Source: Diaminobutyricimonas aerilata (GTDB taxonomy: Bacteria; Actinomycetota; Actinomycetes; Actinomycetales; Microbacteriaceae). Taken from it: DNA of 64,000 nt. The translations under genes were made by a program, and so were the position numbers. Each line of letters starts with the position of its first letter. Position 1 is the stretch's first letter. The notes under the pieces were generated by a model. That model saw only the letters and a list, made by a program, of their open reading frames with translations, had not been told where the DNA came from and did no database searches. The stretch is from the NCBI RefSeq assembly GCF_002797715.1, contig NZ_PGFF01000001.1, forward strand, positions 2,069,304 to 2,133,303. The letters are read 5' to 3'. Shown here one piece after another: positions 1 through 8,714 of the stretch.

Positions 1-1
1 G

Positions 2-412
2 CAGCTCTCGATCACCCACGCGCCGATGATCGCCCAGGGCGTCGCGGCCAACATGCAGGCACTCGACCAGTCGATCGTGCGTGACGACGGCATCGTCGAC
101 TACTGCCGTCTGCACGACATCACGATCCAGGCCTGGTCGCCGTTCCAGGCGGGCTTCTTCGACGGCCCCTTCCTGGGCTCCGACCGCTACCCCGAACTGA
201 ACGCCGTCATCGACCGACTGGGCCAGAAGTACGACGTGCCGGCCGAGGCCATCGCGGTGGCGTGGATCACCCGGCATCCCGCTCGCATGCAGGTCGTGCT
301 CGGCACCACGACACCGGAGCGGGTCGCCGCCGCCGCTCTCGGCTCGGACGTCGAGCTCACCCGCGCCGAATGGTACGACCTGTTCCGCGCCGCCGGCTAC
401 ACCGTGCCGTGA
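2..412 (+). CDS. aldo/keto reductase, C-terminal part (truncated by window start)
   Basis: The reading frame is open from base 2 and the gene enters from outside the window, so only the last 136 residues are seen. The visible part has the late strands of an aldo/keto reductase TIM barrel: DYCRLHDITIQAWSPFQ (substrate and cofactor side), then AVAWITRHPARMQVVLGTT, which in this family binds the 2'-phosphate end of NADPH. The nearest familiar group is the YdhF-like oxidoreductases. The substrate cannot be told from this part. A MmyB-type regulator converges on it 16 bases downstream. Confidence 0.85.
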   Translation, partial: QLSITHAPMIAQGVAANMQALDQSIVRDDGIVDYCRLHDITIQAWSPFQAGFFDGPFLGSDRYPELNAVIDRLGQKYDVPAEAIAVAWITRHPARMQVVLGTTTPERVAAAALGSDVELTRAEWYDLFRAAGYTVP

Positions 413-428
413 TCCGCGGGGGCGGGCG

Positions 429-1295
429 CTATCGGCCGCCCGACCCCGGCGATGGAGTACCGGTGAGCGTCCAGCTCGCGAGCATGTCCAGCGCCCGGCG
501 CGAGGGTGATCCGGGTTCGGTCGAGTAGACGAACAGCGTCGTGTCGGCGTCGCCCGGCAGGGTGAGCGTCTCGTATTCGACCGTGAGGTCGCCGACCAGC
601 GGATGGCGCAGCCGTTTCGACCCGTGGGTGCGCTGGTACACCCGGTGCTCGTTCCACCACGCGTCGAACTCCGGGCTGTGCGCACGCAGGTCGGCGATGA
701 GCTCGGCGGTCCCCCGATCGCCCGGATCGTTGCCCGCCTCGAGGCGCAGGTTCTCGACCGCGGCGCGGGCCTGATCCTGCCAGTCGACGAAGAGCGTCCG
801 CGCGTCGTCGTCGAGGAACATCCACCGCGCGTAGTTCCGTTCGGATGCGGGCATCCGGTCGAAGTCGGCGAAGAGGGCCCTGCCGAGGCGGTTCTGGGCG
901 AGCACGTCGGCCCGGCGTCCGAGCACGAGCACCGGTACCGCTTCGAGTGCGTCGAGCAGCTGGTACACCCCCGGCCGCACGCGTTGCACGGGCCGTGCGC
1001 GCCGCGGCACGTTCGTCGTCCCGATGAGGTCGGCAAGGTGGGTGCGTCCCGCCTGATCGAGGCCGAGCGCGCGCCCGATGGCGTCGATCACCGCTTTCGA
1101 CGGCAGGATCCGCCTACCCTGCTCAAGCCGGGCGTAGTAGTCGGCCGAGACCCCGGCCAGGAACGCTACCTCTTCCCGACGCAGACCCGGCACGCGACGC
1201 ACTCGACCGTCGGCCGGGAGTCCCGCTCGCGACGGGTCGCACTGGCTGCGCGCCCTCCGCAGGAAGTCGGCCAGCTCGGAGTTCCTGTCTGACAT
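429..1295 (-). CDS. XRE/MmyB-type transcriptional regulator
   Basis: A 288-residue DNA-binding regulator. Residues about 10-85 form an XRE-type helix-turn-helix (REEVAFLAGVSADYYARLEQGR). The rest matches the MmyB-like ligand-binding domain (PVLVLGRRADVLAQN; later FDAWWNEHRV, and a C-terminal FVYSTEPGSPS). I chose the ATG at 1295 because conservation starts at MSDRNSELADFLRRAR and the frame upstream is low-complexity Arg/Pro. It is divergent from an SDR oxidoreductase gene, and regulators of this family often control the adjacent reductase, so that is the likely target (inference). Confidence 0.9.
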   Translation of the reverse strand: MSDRNSELADFLRRARSQCDPSRAGLPADGRVRRVPGLRREEVAFLAGVSADYYARLEQGRRILPSKAVIDAIGRALGLDQAGRTHLADLIGTTNVPRRARPVQRVRPGVYQLLDALEAVPVLVLGRRADVLAQNRLGRALFADFDRMPASERNYARWMFLDDDARTLFVDWQDQARAAVENLRLEAGNDPGDRGTAELIADLRAHSPEFDAWWNEHRVYQRTHGSKRLRHPLVGDLTVEYETLTLPGDADTTLFVYSTEPGSPSRRALDMLASWTLTGTPSPGSGGR

Positions 1296-1355
1296 GTCCC
1301 CATTCTGTTCCCCGGGATCGACCGGCGGGCGGCGTCGGGTGGGTCGGTCAGTCCT

Positions 1356-1371
1356 ACCCGCCTCAGCGGGT
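1356..1371. promoter_or_regulatory. inverted repeat in the MmyB regulator/SDR intergenic region
   Basis: ACCCGC-CTCA-GCGGGT is a 6-bp perfect inverted repeat in the 216-base gap between the divergent regulator and SDR genes. It could be the regulator's operator. No copy is seen near the start of either gene to confirm this, so the call rests on position and symmetry alone. Confidence 0.3.
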
Positions 1372-1511
1372 CCGGGTGGACCTCGGCGTCCTAGGCGGCT
1401 GGATCCGAGGCCCTGGCGGGCGTGCTGTGCGCTCCCAAGGCGGCGTTGTCGACGGGAGGCTCGACGTGCCGGCACATCAGGCCGGATCCGACACCGAAGG
1501 AGACCACTCTC

Positions 1512-2369
1512 ATGACCTATCCCACCGGTCGCCCCGCCACCTGGTTCGTCACCGGCACCTCGCGAGGCCTCGGTCTCGAACTCGTGAAGCAGCTGCTCGA
1601 GCGCGGAGAGAACGTCACCGCGACCACCCGGTCGAGCGAGCGGCTCTTCGCCTCACTCGAGGGCACCGACACCGCGAACCTGCTCGCCCTGACCGTCGAC
1701 CTCGCCGATCAGGCGCAGGTCTCCGACGCGGTCGCCGCCACCACGGAGCGCTTCGGCCACCTCGACGTGGTGGTCAACAACGCCGGATACGGCTTCCTCG
1801 CGGCGGTCGAGGAGGTGTCCGACGCCGACGCCCGCGCGATGTTCGACGTGCAGGTCTTCGGCGTCTGGAACGTGCTGCGCGCCGTGCTCCCCGGTCTCCG
1901 CGCGGCGCGCAGCGGCCACATCATCAACGTCTCGTCGATCGTCGGGCTGCTTCCCTTCCCGGGATGGGGCCTGTACGGCGCCGGCAAGGCCGCGCTCGAG
2001 TCCCTCACCGAATCACTCGCCGGGGAGGTGGCCGAGCACGGGATCGCGGTCAACCTGATCGAACCCGGATACATGCGCACGGACTTCCTGCGTCCGCAAT
2101 CCCTCGGTCTGCCGCAGGAGACCAACGACGCCTACCCCGCGATCCGCGAGATGGTCGAACAGCACCTGCGGATGCCGGGCACTCAGCTCGGCGACCCCTC
2201 GAAGGCGGCGACCGCGATCATCACCGTCGCGACGTCGGGCGACGCCCCGCTGCACCAGCTGCTCGGCTCCGACTCGGTCGGGCTTGCCGAGGTCCGCGTG
2301 CAGGCGCTCACGGCCGACATCGAGGCGGCACGCGGTCTCGCCGTCACGACGGACATCCCGGCGGCCTGA
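1512..2369 (+). CDS. SDR family NAD(P)-dependent oxidoreductase
   Basis: A 285-residue short-chain dehydrogenase. The Rossmann glycine motif is TGTSRGLG near residue 15, the NNAGYG motif follows strand 4, and the catalytic pair is YGAGK, with SS of NVSSIVG before it. This is a classical SDR of the kind that oxidises or reduces small alcohols and ketones; the substrate is unknown. The start is the ATG at 1512, preceded by GAAGGAG about 10 bases upstream. It is divergent from the MmyB-type regulator. A stem-loop at 2413-2450 may end its transcript. Confidence 0.92.
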   Translation: MTYPTGRPATWFVTGTSRGLGLELVKQLLERGENVTATTRSSERLFASLEGTDTANLLALTVDLADQAQVSDAVAATTERFGHLDVVVNNAGYGFLAAVEEVSDADARAMFDVQVFGVWNVLRAVLPGLRAARSGHIINVSSIVGLLPFPGWGLYGAGKAALESLTESLAGEVAEHGIAVNLIEPGYMRTDFLRPQSLGLPQETNDAYPAIREMVEQHLRMPGTQLGDPSKAATAIITVATSGDAPLHQLLGSDSVGLAEVRVQALTADIEAARGLAVTTDIPAA

Positions 2370-2412
2370 GCGCGACGGTCACGCAGCGCGACCGCTCGCG
2401 CGTCCGAATACA

Positions 2413-2450
2413 CGAAGAGGGCTGTTCCGCATACGGAGCAGCCCCCTTCG
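2413..2450. terminator. stem-loop between the SDR gene and tRNA-Pro (bidirectional terminator candidate)
   Basis: CGAAGAGGGCTGTTCCG pairs with CGGAGCAGCCCCCTTCG around a short CATA loop, with one or two bulges. It lies after the SDR stop and, on the other strand, after the 3' end of tRNA-Pro, so it may serve both convergent transcripts. Confidence 0.65.
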
Positions 2451-2484
2451 TCGCCCCGATCGATTTCCGCGGGCGACGTTCCGG

Positions 2485-2558
<74 letters not shown>

Positions 2559-2603
2559 TGGCAGTCGCGCGCCCTCATCGAGAAGGCCCGCGGCAACTCC
2601 GTT

Positions 2604-2609
2604 AGCTTA
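2604..2609 (-). promoter_or_regulatory. -10 box for tRNA-Pro
   Basis: TAAGCT on the minus strand fits the actinobacterial -10 consensus TANNNT. It lies 45 bases before the mature 5' end of tRNA-Pro, leaving room for a short 5' leader removed by RNase P. No clear -35 was found. Confidence 0.4.
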
Positions 2610-2729
2610 GCGCCTCGCGAGTCCCGCGCGAGACATCCGGGGACGGCGAGCGATGCTCCGGTGCCGACGTGGAAAGAGCGGGTCGATTCTCAGCACGACG
2701 ATCCATCACCTTTCGGATCCGTCGCCGCG

Positions 2730-2744
2730 CCCCCCAACGGGGGT
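2730..2744. promoter_or_regulatory. C-run/G-run inverted motif, weak copy
   Basis: CCCCCCAACGGGGGT: a C-run and a G-run around AA. It resembles the two copies next to the promoter about 80 bases further on, but has a shorter centre. It may be a distal operator half of the exopolysaccharide promoter, or chance in GC-rich DNA. Confidence 0.3.
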
Positions 2745-2802
2745 CGGAATCGGCACTCCGGACTGCGCATTCCCGCGTATTCCGGCGCTGGGCCGCGTGC
2801 CT

Positions 2803-2848
2803 ACCCCCCAAAGTGGGGGTATGTACCCAAGATGGGGGCTAGTACAGT
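2803..2848 (+). promoter_or_regulatory. exopolysaccharide cluster promoter with tandem C-run/G-run operators
   Basis: ACCCCCCAAAGTGGGGGT (2803-2820) is followed by a second copy, ACCCAAGATGGGGG (2825-2838). Then comes TACAGT (2843-2848), which fits the TANNNT -10 box. The operators fall where the -35 region would be, and no TTGACA-like -35 is visible, which suggests an activator-dependent promoter. A related copy lies in the divergent promoter at 15683-15698. Confidence 0.5.
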
Positions 2849-3181
2849 CCACAACACAACACGCGAACGACTCTCAACACCGAACCGATGGGGTTGCGAC
2901 CCACTTCCCCATGGTGCGAGTCGATCGCAGCAAGACACCCGCCCCCCCGATAGCGATCGGGAGTGACGTCGACACCCCCAACCGTCGACTTCCCGCACTT
3001 CCGACGCGATTCGACTGTTCCCCCTCCCGACGAACAGTCGTGCCCGAAACCCGATACGCCGGGCATGCTCGCCATGCCCGGAACCCGCCGCGCCCGCGCG
3101 TTCGCTTACCCACCCTGCTCACGCGCGCCGCAAGACGACCGGTGCTCCCCCGCGCCCGGTCGAGAATGCAGGAACGCCCGC

Positions 3182-4717
3182 ATGACTGCGCAACCCTCGT
3201 TGCCCCTTCTCGCCCCCAAGACCCGACGGCTGAGCCGCCGTGCACCTCTCGTGCACGGTGGGAACCCGCCGGCCGTCGCCCGTGCGAGTGACCGCTCCTG
3301 GCCCCGGCGCTATCGCCGCCGGCTGCTCGCGAGCGACACACTCGTGCTGACCCTCGCCGCGCTCGGTGCCCTCTGGGCAGGTCCCGAGCACGCGGGGCCG
3401 GGCCAGCCGTGGACGACCGTCGGTACCGAAGTGCTCGTCACCTCGGTGCTCGTCGTCCTCGGCTGGCTCGGAAGTCTCTCGGTCTTCGGCACGCGGCACG
3501 CCCGCGTCGTCGGCATCGGGGTCACCGAGTACCGCCGGGTCCTGAGTGCGAGCGCCCTCTCGTTCGCTGCGCTCGCCCTGCTGCTCGCGCTCGCCGCGCA
3601 GCACGACCACCTCCCCATGTTCGTCGGCGTCTTCGCCGGCGGCACCGCCGGGCTCCTGCTCACCCGCTGGGGCTGGCGGAACTGGCTCGGACACCGTCGC
3701 GAGAACGGGGAGTACCTCTTCGACGCCCTCGTGGTCGGCACCCGTTCCGAGGTCGAATACGTCGCGGCGCGCATCAACTCGAAGTTCGGCGCCGGGTACC
3801 GCGTCGTCGGCGCGGCGCTCCCGGCGACCACGACGAACACGGCGCCCATCCCCACCGCCGACCGTGACGTTCCGCTCGTCGCCGACCTCGATCACGTCGC
3901 CTCCGCCGCACGTGCGCTCGACATCGACGCCGTCGTCGTGGCCGGACAGCCCGAGAGCGACCGGCAGTTCATCCGCGACCTCAGCTGGGCACTCGAAGGC
4001 ACCGTGACCGAACTCGTGCTGGCCTCGCGCCTGACCGACGTCGCCGGCCCGCGCATCCACTTCCGCCCCGTCGAGGGGCTGCCGCTCATGCACGTCGAGC
4101 TGCCGCAGTTCAGCGGCGGCAAGCATCTCGTCAAGCGCGGCCTCGACGTCACCCTCTCCGCCATCGGTCTGCTCGTCCTGCTCCCCCTGCTCGCGGGCAT
4201 CGCCCTCGCGGTCCGGCTCGACAGCGACGGCCCGGCCCTGTTCCGTCAGGAGCGGGTCGGCAAGTCGGGCCAGACCTTCCGGATGCTGAAGTTCCGGTCG
4301 ATGATCACCGACGCCGAGGCGCGGCTCCCCGAGCTGCTCGGGGCGAACCAGGGCTCCGGCGTGCTCTTCAAGCTCAAGCACGACCCGCGGGTCACCCGCG
4401 TCGGCCGGGTGCTGCGCAAGTACTCGCTCGACGAGCTGCCGCAGCTGTGGAACGTGCTCGTGGGCGACATGAGCCTCGTCGGACCGCGACCGCCCCTCCA
4501 GCGGGAGGTCGACGGCTACGCGTCCCACGTGCACCGCCGCCTGTTCATCAAGCCCGGACTCACCGGCATGTGGCAGGTCAACGGCCGCTCCGACCTCAGC
4601 TGGGACGAGAGCGTGCGGCTCGACCTCTACTACGTGGAGAACTGGTCGCTCACCGGTGACCTCGTCATCCTGTGGCGCACCCTCCGCGTTCTCGTCAACG
4701 GCTCCGGGGCCTACTGA
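3182..4717 (+). CDS. polyprenyl glycosylphosphotransferase (priming enzyme of exopolysaccharide synthesis)
   Basis: A 511-residue membrane enzyme that transfers a sugar-1-phosphate from a UDP-sugar to undecaprenyl phosphate, the first step of repeat-unit assembly. N-terminal transmembrane segments (LLASDTLVLTLAALGALWAG and onward) precede a CoA-binding-like region with VVGTRSEVEYVA. The catalytic C-terminal half has KRGLDVTLSAIGLLVLLPLL, FRMLKFRSM, KYSLDELPQLWNVL, MSLVGPRPP and KPGLTGMWQVNGRSD. Length and order fit WcaJ/CpsE-type proteins. I chose the ATG at 3182; the frame upstream is unlike coding sequence. The stop overlaps the next ATG by one base. Confidence 0.93.
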   Translation: MTAQPSLPLLAPKTRRLSRRAPLVHGGNPPAVARASDRSWPRRYRRRLLASDTLVLTLAALGALWAGPEHAGPGQPWTTVGTEVLVTSVLVVLGWLGSLSVFGTRHARVVGIGVTEYRRVLSASALSFAALALLLALAAQHDHLPMFVGVFAGGTAGLLLTRWGWRNWLGHRRENGEYLFDALVVGTRSEVEYVAARINSKFGAGYRVVGAALPATTTNTAPIPTADRDVPLVADLDHVASAARALDIDAVVVAGQPESDRQFIRDLSWALEGTVTELVLASRLTDVAGPRIHFRPVEGLPLMHVELPQFSGGKHLVKRGLDVTLSAIGLLVLLPLLAGIALAVRLDSDGPALFRQERVGKSGQTFRMLKFRSMITDAEARLPELLGANQGSGVLFKLKHDPRVTRVGRVLRKYSLDELPQLWNVLVGDMSLVGPRPPLQREVDGYASHVHRRLFIKPGLTGMWQVNGRSDLSWDESVRLDLYYVENWSLTGDLVILWRTLRVLVNGSGAY

Positions 4718-5178
4718 TGTCGCGGGTCGTCGGCTACGCCGCGGGCGGCTTCGACCTCTTCCACGTCGGGCACCTCAACATCCTCAGGCACGCCAAGAGC
4801 CGCTGCGACCACCTCATCGCCGGGGTGGTCTCCGACGAGAGGCTGATCGCCACGAAGGGCACCACGCCGGTGGTGCCGCTCGCGGAACGGCTCGAGATCG
4901 TGCGGCACATCGACGTGGTCGATGAGGCCGTCGCCGAAGACGCGGAGAAGGTCGAGATGTGGCGGGCGCTGCGGTTCGACGTGTTCTTCAAGGGAGACGA
5001 CTGGCGTGACACCGAGAAAGGGCGCCGCGTGGAAGCGGAGCTCGCCCCCTACGGCGTGCGGGTCGTGTACTTCCCCTACACGATGAGCACGTCAAGCACC
5101 CGTCTGCGTCGTGCGCTCGACGCCCTCGACTCCCGCGGCCGCGCGACGCGTGAAGCGGCGGGGGCGCAGGATGACTGA
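4717..5178 (+). CDS. cytidylyltransferase family protein (CDP-polyol type)
   Basis: A 153-residue nucleotidyltransferase. It has the nucleotide-binding motif GGFDLFHVGH (HxGH) at the N-terminus and STSSTRLRR near the end, equivalent to the RTxGISTT loop of glycerol-3-phosphate cytidylyltransferases (TagD). It probably makes CDP-glycerol or another CDP-activated polyol. A CDP-alcohol transferase lies four genes downstream, and the two may act in sequence (inference). The ATG overlaps the stop of the priming transferase. Strand order and spacing place it in the same operon. Confidence 0.85.
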   Translation: MSRVVGYAAGGFDLFHVGHLNILRHAKSRCDHLIAGVVSDERLIATKGTTPVVPLAERLEIVRHIDVVDEAVAEDAEKVEMWRALRFDVFFKGDDWRDTEKGRRVEAELAPYGVRVVYFPYTMSTSSTRLRRALDALDSRGRATREAAGAQDD

Positions 5179-5803
5179 TCGCCGGCGCACCACCCTCATC
5201 GTCGCCGGAGTGACGGTGCTCGCCGTCGCCGGTGCGACCGCCGGCGTGCTGCTCTCCACCGCCTCGCCGGCACCGCACCCCACGAGCCGCAGCACCGCCG
5301 CACCCGAAGCGGCTGCCGTACCGACGCCCAGTGCGACGCCGACCGCCCCGCCTCCCGCGGACGCGCCGCCGGAGGAGACCCGCGCGGTCGCGGCCGCGAC
5401 CGCCGATCTCGAGGAGCTCGTGCGTCTGGCCGACAGCGTGCTGCAGAATCCGGATGCCGACGGCGTCGCGATCGACGCCGTCGCCGCCGGCTTCGTGAAG
5501 GGCGAGATCGAGGCGCTCGCCGCCGAGCGCCGCGACCTCGGCTACCGCCAGGTCGGGGAGGCCCGAGTCGTCTCGGTCACCCCCACCTCCGTCGACCTCA
5601 CCGCTGCTCCTCCGAGCATGCAGCTCGCGGTGTGCATCGACGCCTCCGCCATCGACGTACTCGACGCCGACGGCACCTCCCTCAAGGCCGAGCTCTACAA
5701 CCCCGGCCATCCGGTACTGCACCTCTACGGAGCGCAGCTCATCGACGGCGACTGGAAGATCGCCACGCACGACATCCCTGACGACCCGACGTCTTGTCTG
5801 TGA
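5171..5803 (+). CDS. secreted or membrane-anchored protein of unknown function
   Basis: 210 residues. A positively charged start (MTDRRR) and one hydrophobic segment (TTLIVAGVTVLAVAGATAGVLL) form a signal anchor. A Pro/Ala/Thr-rich linker follows (residues about 35-75), then a globular domain that begins RAVAAATADLEELVRLAD and ends LHLYGAQLIDGDWKIATHD. That ending resembles NTF2-like or lumazine-binding-like folds of cell-wall proteins, but I cannot assign a family. The ATG at 5171, preceded by GGGGCGCAGG, overlaps the previous gene by 8 bases. The position suggests a role in exopolysaccharide export or attachment. Confidence 0.75.
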   Translation: MTDRRRTTLIVAGVTVLAVAGATAGVLLSTASPAPHPTSRSTAAPEAAAVPTPSATPTAPPPADAPPEETRAVAAATADLEELVRLADSVLQNPDADGVAIDAVAAGFVKGEIEALAAERRDLGYRQVGEARVVSVTPTSVDLTAAPPSMQLAVCIDASAIDVLDADGTSLKAELYNPGHPVLHLYGAQLIDGDWKIATHDIPDDPTSCL

Positions 5804-5817
5804 AAGAAGCCCGAACC

Positions 5818-8703
5818 ATGTCCTCCCTCCCCTTCGCCGTATCCCGGCGCGCCGCGACCCGCGCGGCCGCGCTGGGTGCCGCTCTCGCCGTCGCGGCGAG
5901 CCTGCTCCTGCCGGCGACCTCGCCCGCCCGTGCGGCCGTCACCGCCGACGGCGCCTCCCCCGGCACCGCCGCCGCCTCCTGCTGGGAGGTCAAGCAGAAC
6001 AACCCGGCCGCCGAGAGCGGTATCTACTGGATCCTCACACCTGCGCTCGTCGCACCCGAGCAGTTCTACTGCGACCAGCAGACCGACGGCGGAGGATGGG
6101 TGCTCGTCGCCCGCGGCCGCCAGGGCTGGAAGGGGCAGTACAACGGGCTCCGCAGCGCGGAGACGCTGCGCGAGACCATCACCGGCACCGCCGCATTCCC
6201 CGTCGCCCAGCTCCCCGCGACCACGGTGGACGGGCTCCTCAACAAGGGCCGCGTCGACGCGCTCGCCGACGGTGTGCGACTGCGTCGCGCGATGAACACG
6301 GCCGGCACCACCTGGCAGGAGGTGCGGTTCAAGTTCGCCAACCGCGACCGCTGGGTGTGGACGTTCGGCGCCGAGCATCGCGTCGGCGCCTACAGCTTCA
6401 ACGGCGTGACCGGATCCGGCGGACAGACCGCCTCCTTCGGCCGCGACTCCGCCTACCAGCGCGTCGACTCGACCGCGCCCACCGCCCAGAACTTCCTCGG
6501 CGGCCTCGCCTACGGGTCGCAGGTCACCGGCACCACGTCGAGCTCGTCGTACCTCTGGTCCGCCGTCGACGGGCGCGGGAGCGCGCGCCCCTTCACGCAG
6601 ATGTTCCTGCGTCCGAAGCTCCTGACCGCCGACCTCGACTTCGGCACCATCCCCGACACCGGTGCCCCCGCGTCGGCGCAGAGCGCGCTGCCGGAGAGCG
6701 ACGCGCTCCGCACCGTGTGGGGCGTCTCGGGACTCGGCGCGGGCGGGACGAGCGAACTCGCGACCGAGGTCTCGGCCTTCGCGCAGATCGGCGACACGGT
6801 CTACGTGGGCGGCAACTTCCTCTACGTGCAACGCACGGAGAACGCGACGGGGGCCGACCGCATCGCACAGCCCTACCTCGCCGCCTTCAACGTCGACACC
6901 GGCGAATGGATCAGCTCCTTCCGCCCCGTGCTCAACAATCAGGTGAAGGCGCTCATCGGGCTTCCCGACGGCCGACTCGCGGTCGGCGGCCGCTTCACGA
7001 CCGCCAACGGCGAGACCCGCAACAATCTCGTCGTCGTGGATGCCGCGACCGGCGCCACCGCCCCCGGATGGCAACTGCAGGTCGAGAACCGCACCTCGGG
7101 TGGCGTCCCGCAGGTGCGCGGGTTCGCCGCGTCGTCCACACACCTCTACGTCTCGGGTGCGTTCACCCACCTCGTGCGCCCGAACGGCGTCGCCACGAGC
7201 ACGTGGAACGGCGCGCGGGTGAATCTCTCCACCGGCGCCCCGGACGGCAACTGGAACCCGCGGCTCAACGGCACATCCATCGGCGTCGAGGCCGCGAGCG
7301 CCGGCGACCGCACCTACTACTCCGGATACTTCCGGATGAGCGGCACCGTGGAGACGTTGAGCGGCACCGCGCTGCAGACCACCGCGGGCGCCGCGGTCGT
7401 GCAGCCGCTCTGGGTTCCGCAGTTCAGCAAGCCCGGCACCAACAACACCGGCAACATCTGGCAGCTCGGTGTGGCCGAAGCGGGAGGCAAGGTGTGGCTG
7501 GGTGGATCGGAGCACAGCCTCTTCGCGTACGACCGGAGCACGTTCGAGCGCAAGGCCGGCTTCATCACGAAGAACGGCGGCGACTTCCAGGCGGTCGAAG
7601 GATCTGGACCGCTCGTCTTCGGCGGCTGCCACTGCGGCGACTTCGTGTATTCGAACGCGTACAGCTGGTCGGACATCGGCAGCGGGTGGACTCAGGGCGA
7701 CAAGATGAACCTCATCGGCGCCTGGGATGCCGCGAGCGGCGCCTACCAGCAGCAGTTCAGCCCGATCGTGCAGTCCCGCCGTGGATTCGGCGCGTGGGCG
7801 CTCTTCCAGGATTCGCGCGGCACCCTGTGGGCCGGCGGCGACTTCTCGGACTCCGTGCGGGCCGGCGAGGCGAACCAGTGGTCGGGCGGGTTCATCCGCT
7901 TCCGCGCACGCGACACCGCCGCGCCGACGACGCCCGGCAGCGCCGCGATCACACCGCTGAGTCCGTCGAGCGCCCGTCTGTCCTGGACGGGTTCGAGCGA
8001 CGACCGCGGGGTCGCGCGCTACGAGGTGCTGCGCGACGCCCGGGTCATCGCGACGACGAACGCGACGACGTTCGACGTGCCGATCGGTGACGCTCCGCAG
8101 CGGTACTTCGTGCGTGCGGTGGACGCCGCGGGCAACCGGTCCGCGACGACGGCGGCGCTCGTCGCCGCTCCCCCGTCGGAATCGGAGCTCACGCTCGTCG
8201 CCCTGGCGTCCACGTGGAGCTGGCGTTACGACAGCACAGCCTGGCCCACCGATTGGCGTACGCCGGCGTTCGACGCGAGCGCGTGGAACACCGGCCCGGC
8301 CCCGCTGGGCTTCGGGTCGGCGTCCCTCGGCACCGACATCGCCGCCGGCCTCGCGACGCCGAAGCCGCTCAGCGCACAGTTCCGCCACTCGTTCGAGCTC
8401 GACGACCCCGCGACGGTGACCAACGCCGTCATCCGGGTGCGGGCCGACGATGGAGTGGTCGTGTACGTCAACGGGCAGGAGGTCGGGCGCACGAATCTCC
8501 CGACGGGCACGTTGACGCAGAACACCTACGCGACCGCCGCCCCGCGCACGACCACGGCGGCGGCGAACGCGCAGGTGTTCGCCGTGCCGAGCAATCTGCT
8601 CGTCGACGGCACCAACGTCATCGCCGTCTCCACCCATTTGAACTACCGGTCCACGCCGGACGTGAGCTTCGATCTCGGGTTCACGGCCACGAGGAACGGG
8701 TGA
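5818..8703 (+). CDS. large secreted protein: fibrinogen-like domain, repeat propeller, FN3 and C-terminal sandwich domain
   Basis: 961 residues. A signal peptide with an Arg pair (SRRAATRA, then a hydrophobic stretch ending SPARA-A) directs export. Residues about 54-275 resemble a fibrinogen C-terminal-like domain: SCWEVKQ, SGIYWI, YCDQQTDGGGWVLVARG. Residues about 290-695 contain recurring blades such as TVYVGGNFLY, RLAVGGRFTTANGE and LWAGGDFS, typical of a delta-60 or kelch-like propeller. A fibronectin type III domain lies at about 698-790. The C-terminus looks like a galactose-binding-like beta-sandwich (VVVYVNGQEVGRTNL). There is no sortase motif or anchor, so it is probably released or bound to the polysaccharide. 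I chose the ATG at 5818 over an in-frame TTG at 5794 because the signal peptide starts there. Confidence 0.85.
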   Translation: MSSLPFAVSRRAATRAAALGAALAVAASLLLPATSPARAAVTADGASPGTAAASCWEVKQNNPAAESGIYWILTPALVAPEQFYCDQQTDGGGWVLVARGRQGWKGQYNGLRSAETLRETITGTAAFPVAQLPATTVDGLLNKGRVDALADGVRLRRAMNTAGTTWQEVRFKFANRDRWVWTFGAEHRVGAYSFNGVTGSGGQTASFGRDSAYQRVDSTAPTAQNFLGGLAYGSQVTGTTSSSSYLWSAVDGRGSARPFTQMFLRPKLLTADLDFGTIPDTGAPASAQSALPESDALRTVWGVSGLGAGGTSELATEVSAFAQIGDTVYVGGNFLYVQRTENATGADRIAQPYLAAFNVDTGEWISSFRPVLNNQVKALIGLPDGRLAVGGRFTTANGETRNNLVVVDAATGATAPGWQLQVENRTSGGVPQVRGFAASSTHLYVSGAFTHLVRPNGVATSTWNGARVNLSTGAPDGNWNPRLNGTSIGVEAASAGDRTYYSGYFRMSGTVETLSGTALQTTAGAAVVQPLWVPQFSKPGTNNTGNIWQLGVAEAGGKVWLGGSEHSLFAYDRSTFERKAGFITKNGGDFQAVEGSGPLVFGGCHCGDFVYSNAYSWSDIGSGWTQGDKMNLIGAWDAASGAYQQQFSPIVQSRRGFGAWALFQDSRGTLWAGGDFSDSVRAGEANQWSGGFIRFRARDTAAPTTPGSAAITPLSPSSARLSWTGSSDDRGVARYEVLRDARVIATTNATTFDVPIGDAPQRYFVRAVDAAGNRSATTAALVAAPPSESELTLVALASTWSWRYDSTAWPTDWRTPAFDASAWNTGPAPLGFGSASLGTDIAAGLATPKPLSAQFRHSFELDDPATVTNAVIRVRADDGVVVYVNGQEVGRTNLPTGTLTQNTYATAAPRTTTAAANAQVFAVPSNLLVDGTNVIAVSTHLNYRSTPDVSFDLGFTATRNG

Positions 8704-8714
8704 AAGGTGTCGGA

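Larger units (their letters stand above)
2610..3181. other. long non-coding region upstream of the exopolysaccharide cluster
   Basis: No believable gene lies between tRNA-Pro and the priming transferase. The short frames here are Arg/Pro-rich and change character without a conserved motif. The stretch holds three C-run/G-run inverted motifs (2730-2744, 2803-2820, 2825-2838), then a TACAGT -10 candidate at 2843-2848. A transcript from there would carry a leader of about 330 bases, unusually long for this window. Confidence 0.6.

Noticed and set aside
5725-8637. 970-codon minus-strand open frame opposite the fibrinogen-like gene
   Set aside because: It is Arg/Gly/Ala-rich with no motif or signal and is the mirror of a well-supported plus-strand gene; long antisense frames are common at this GC content.
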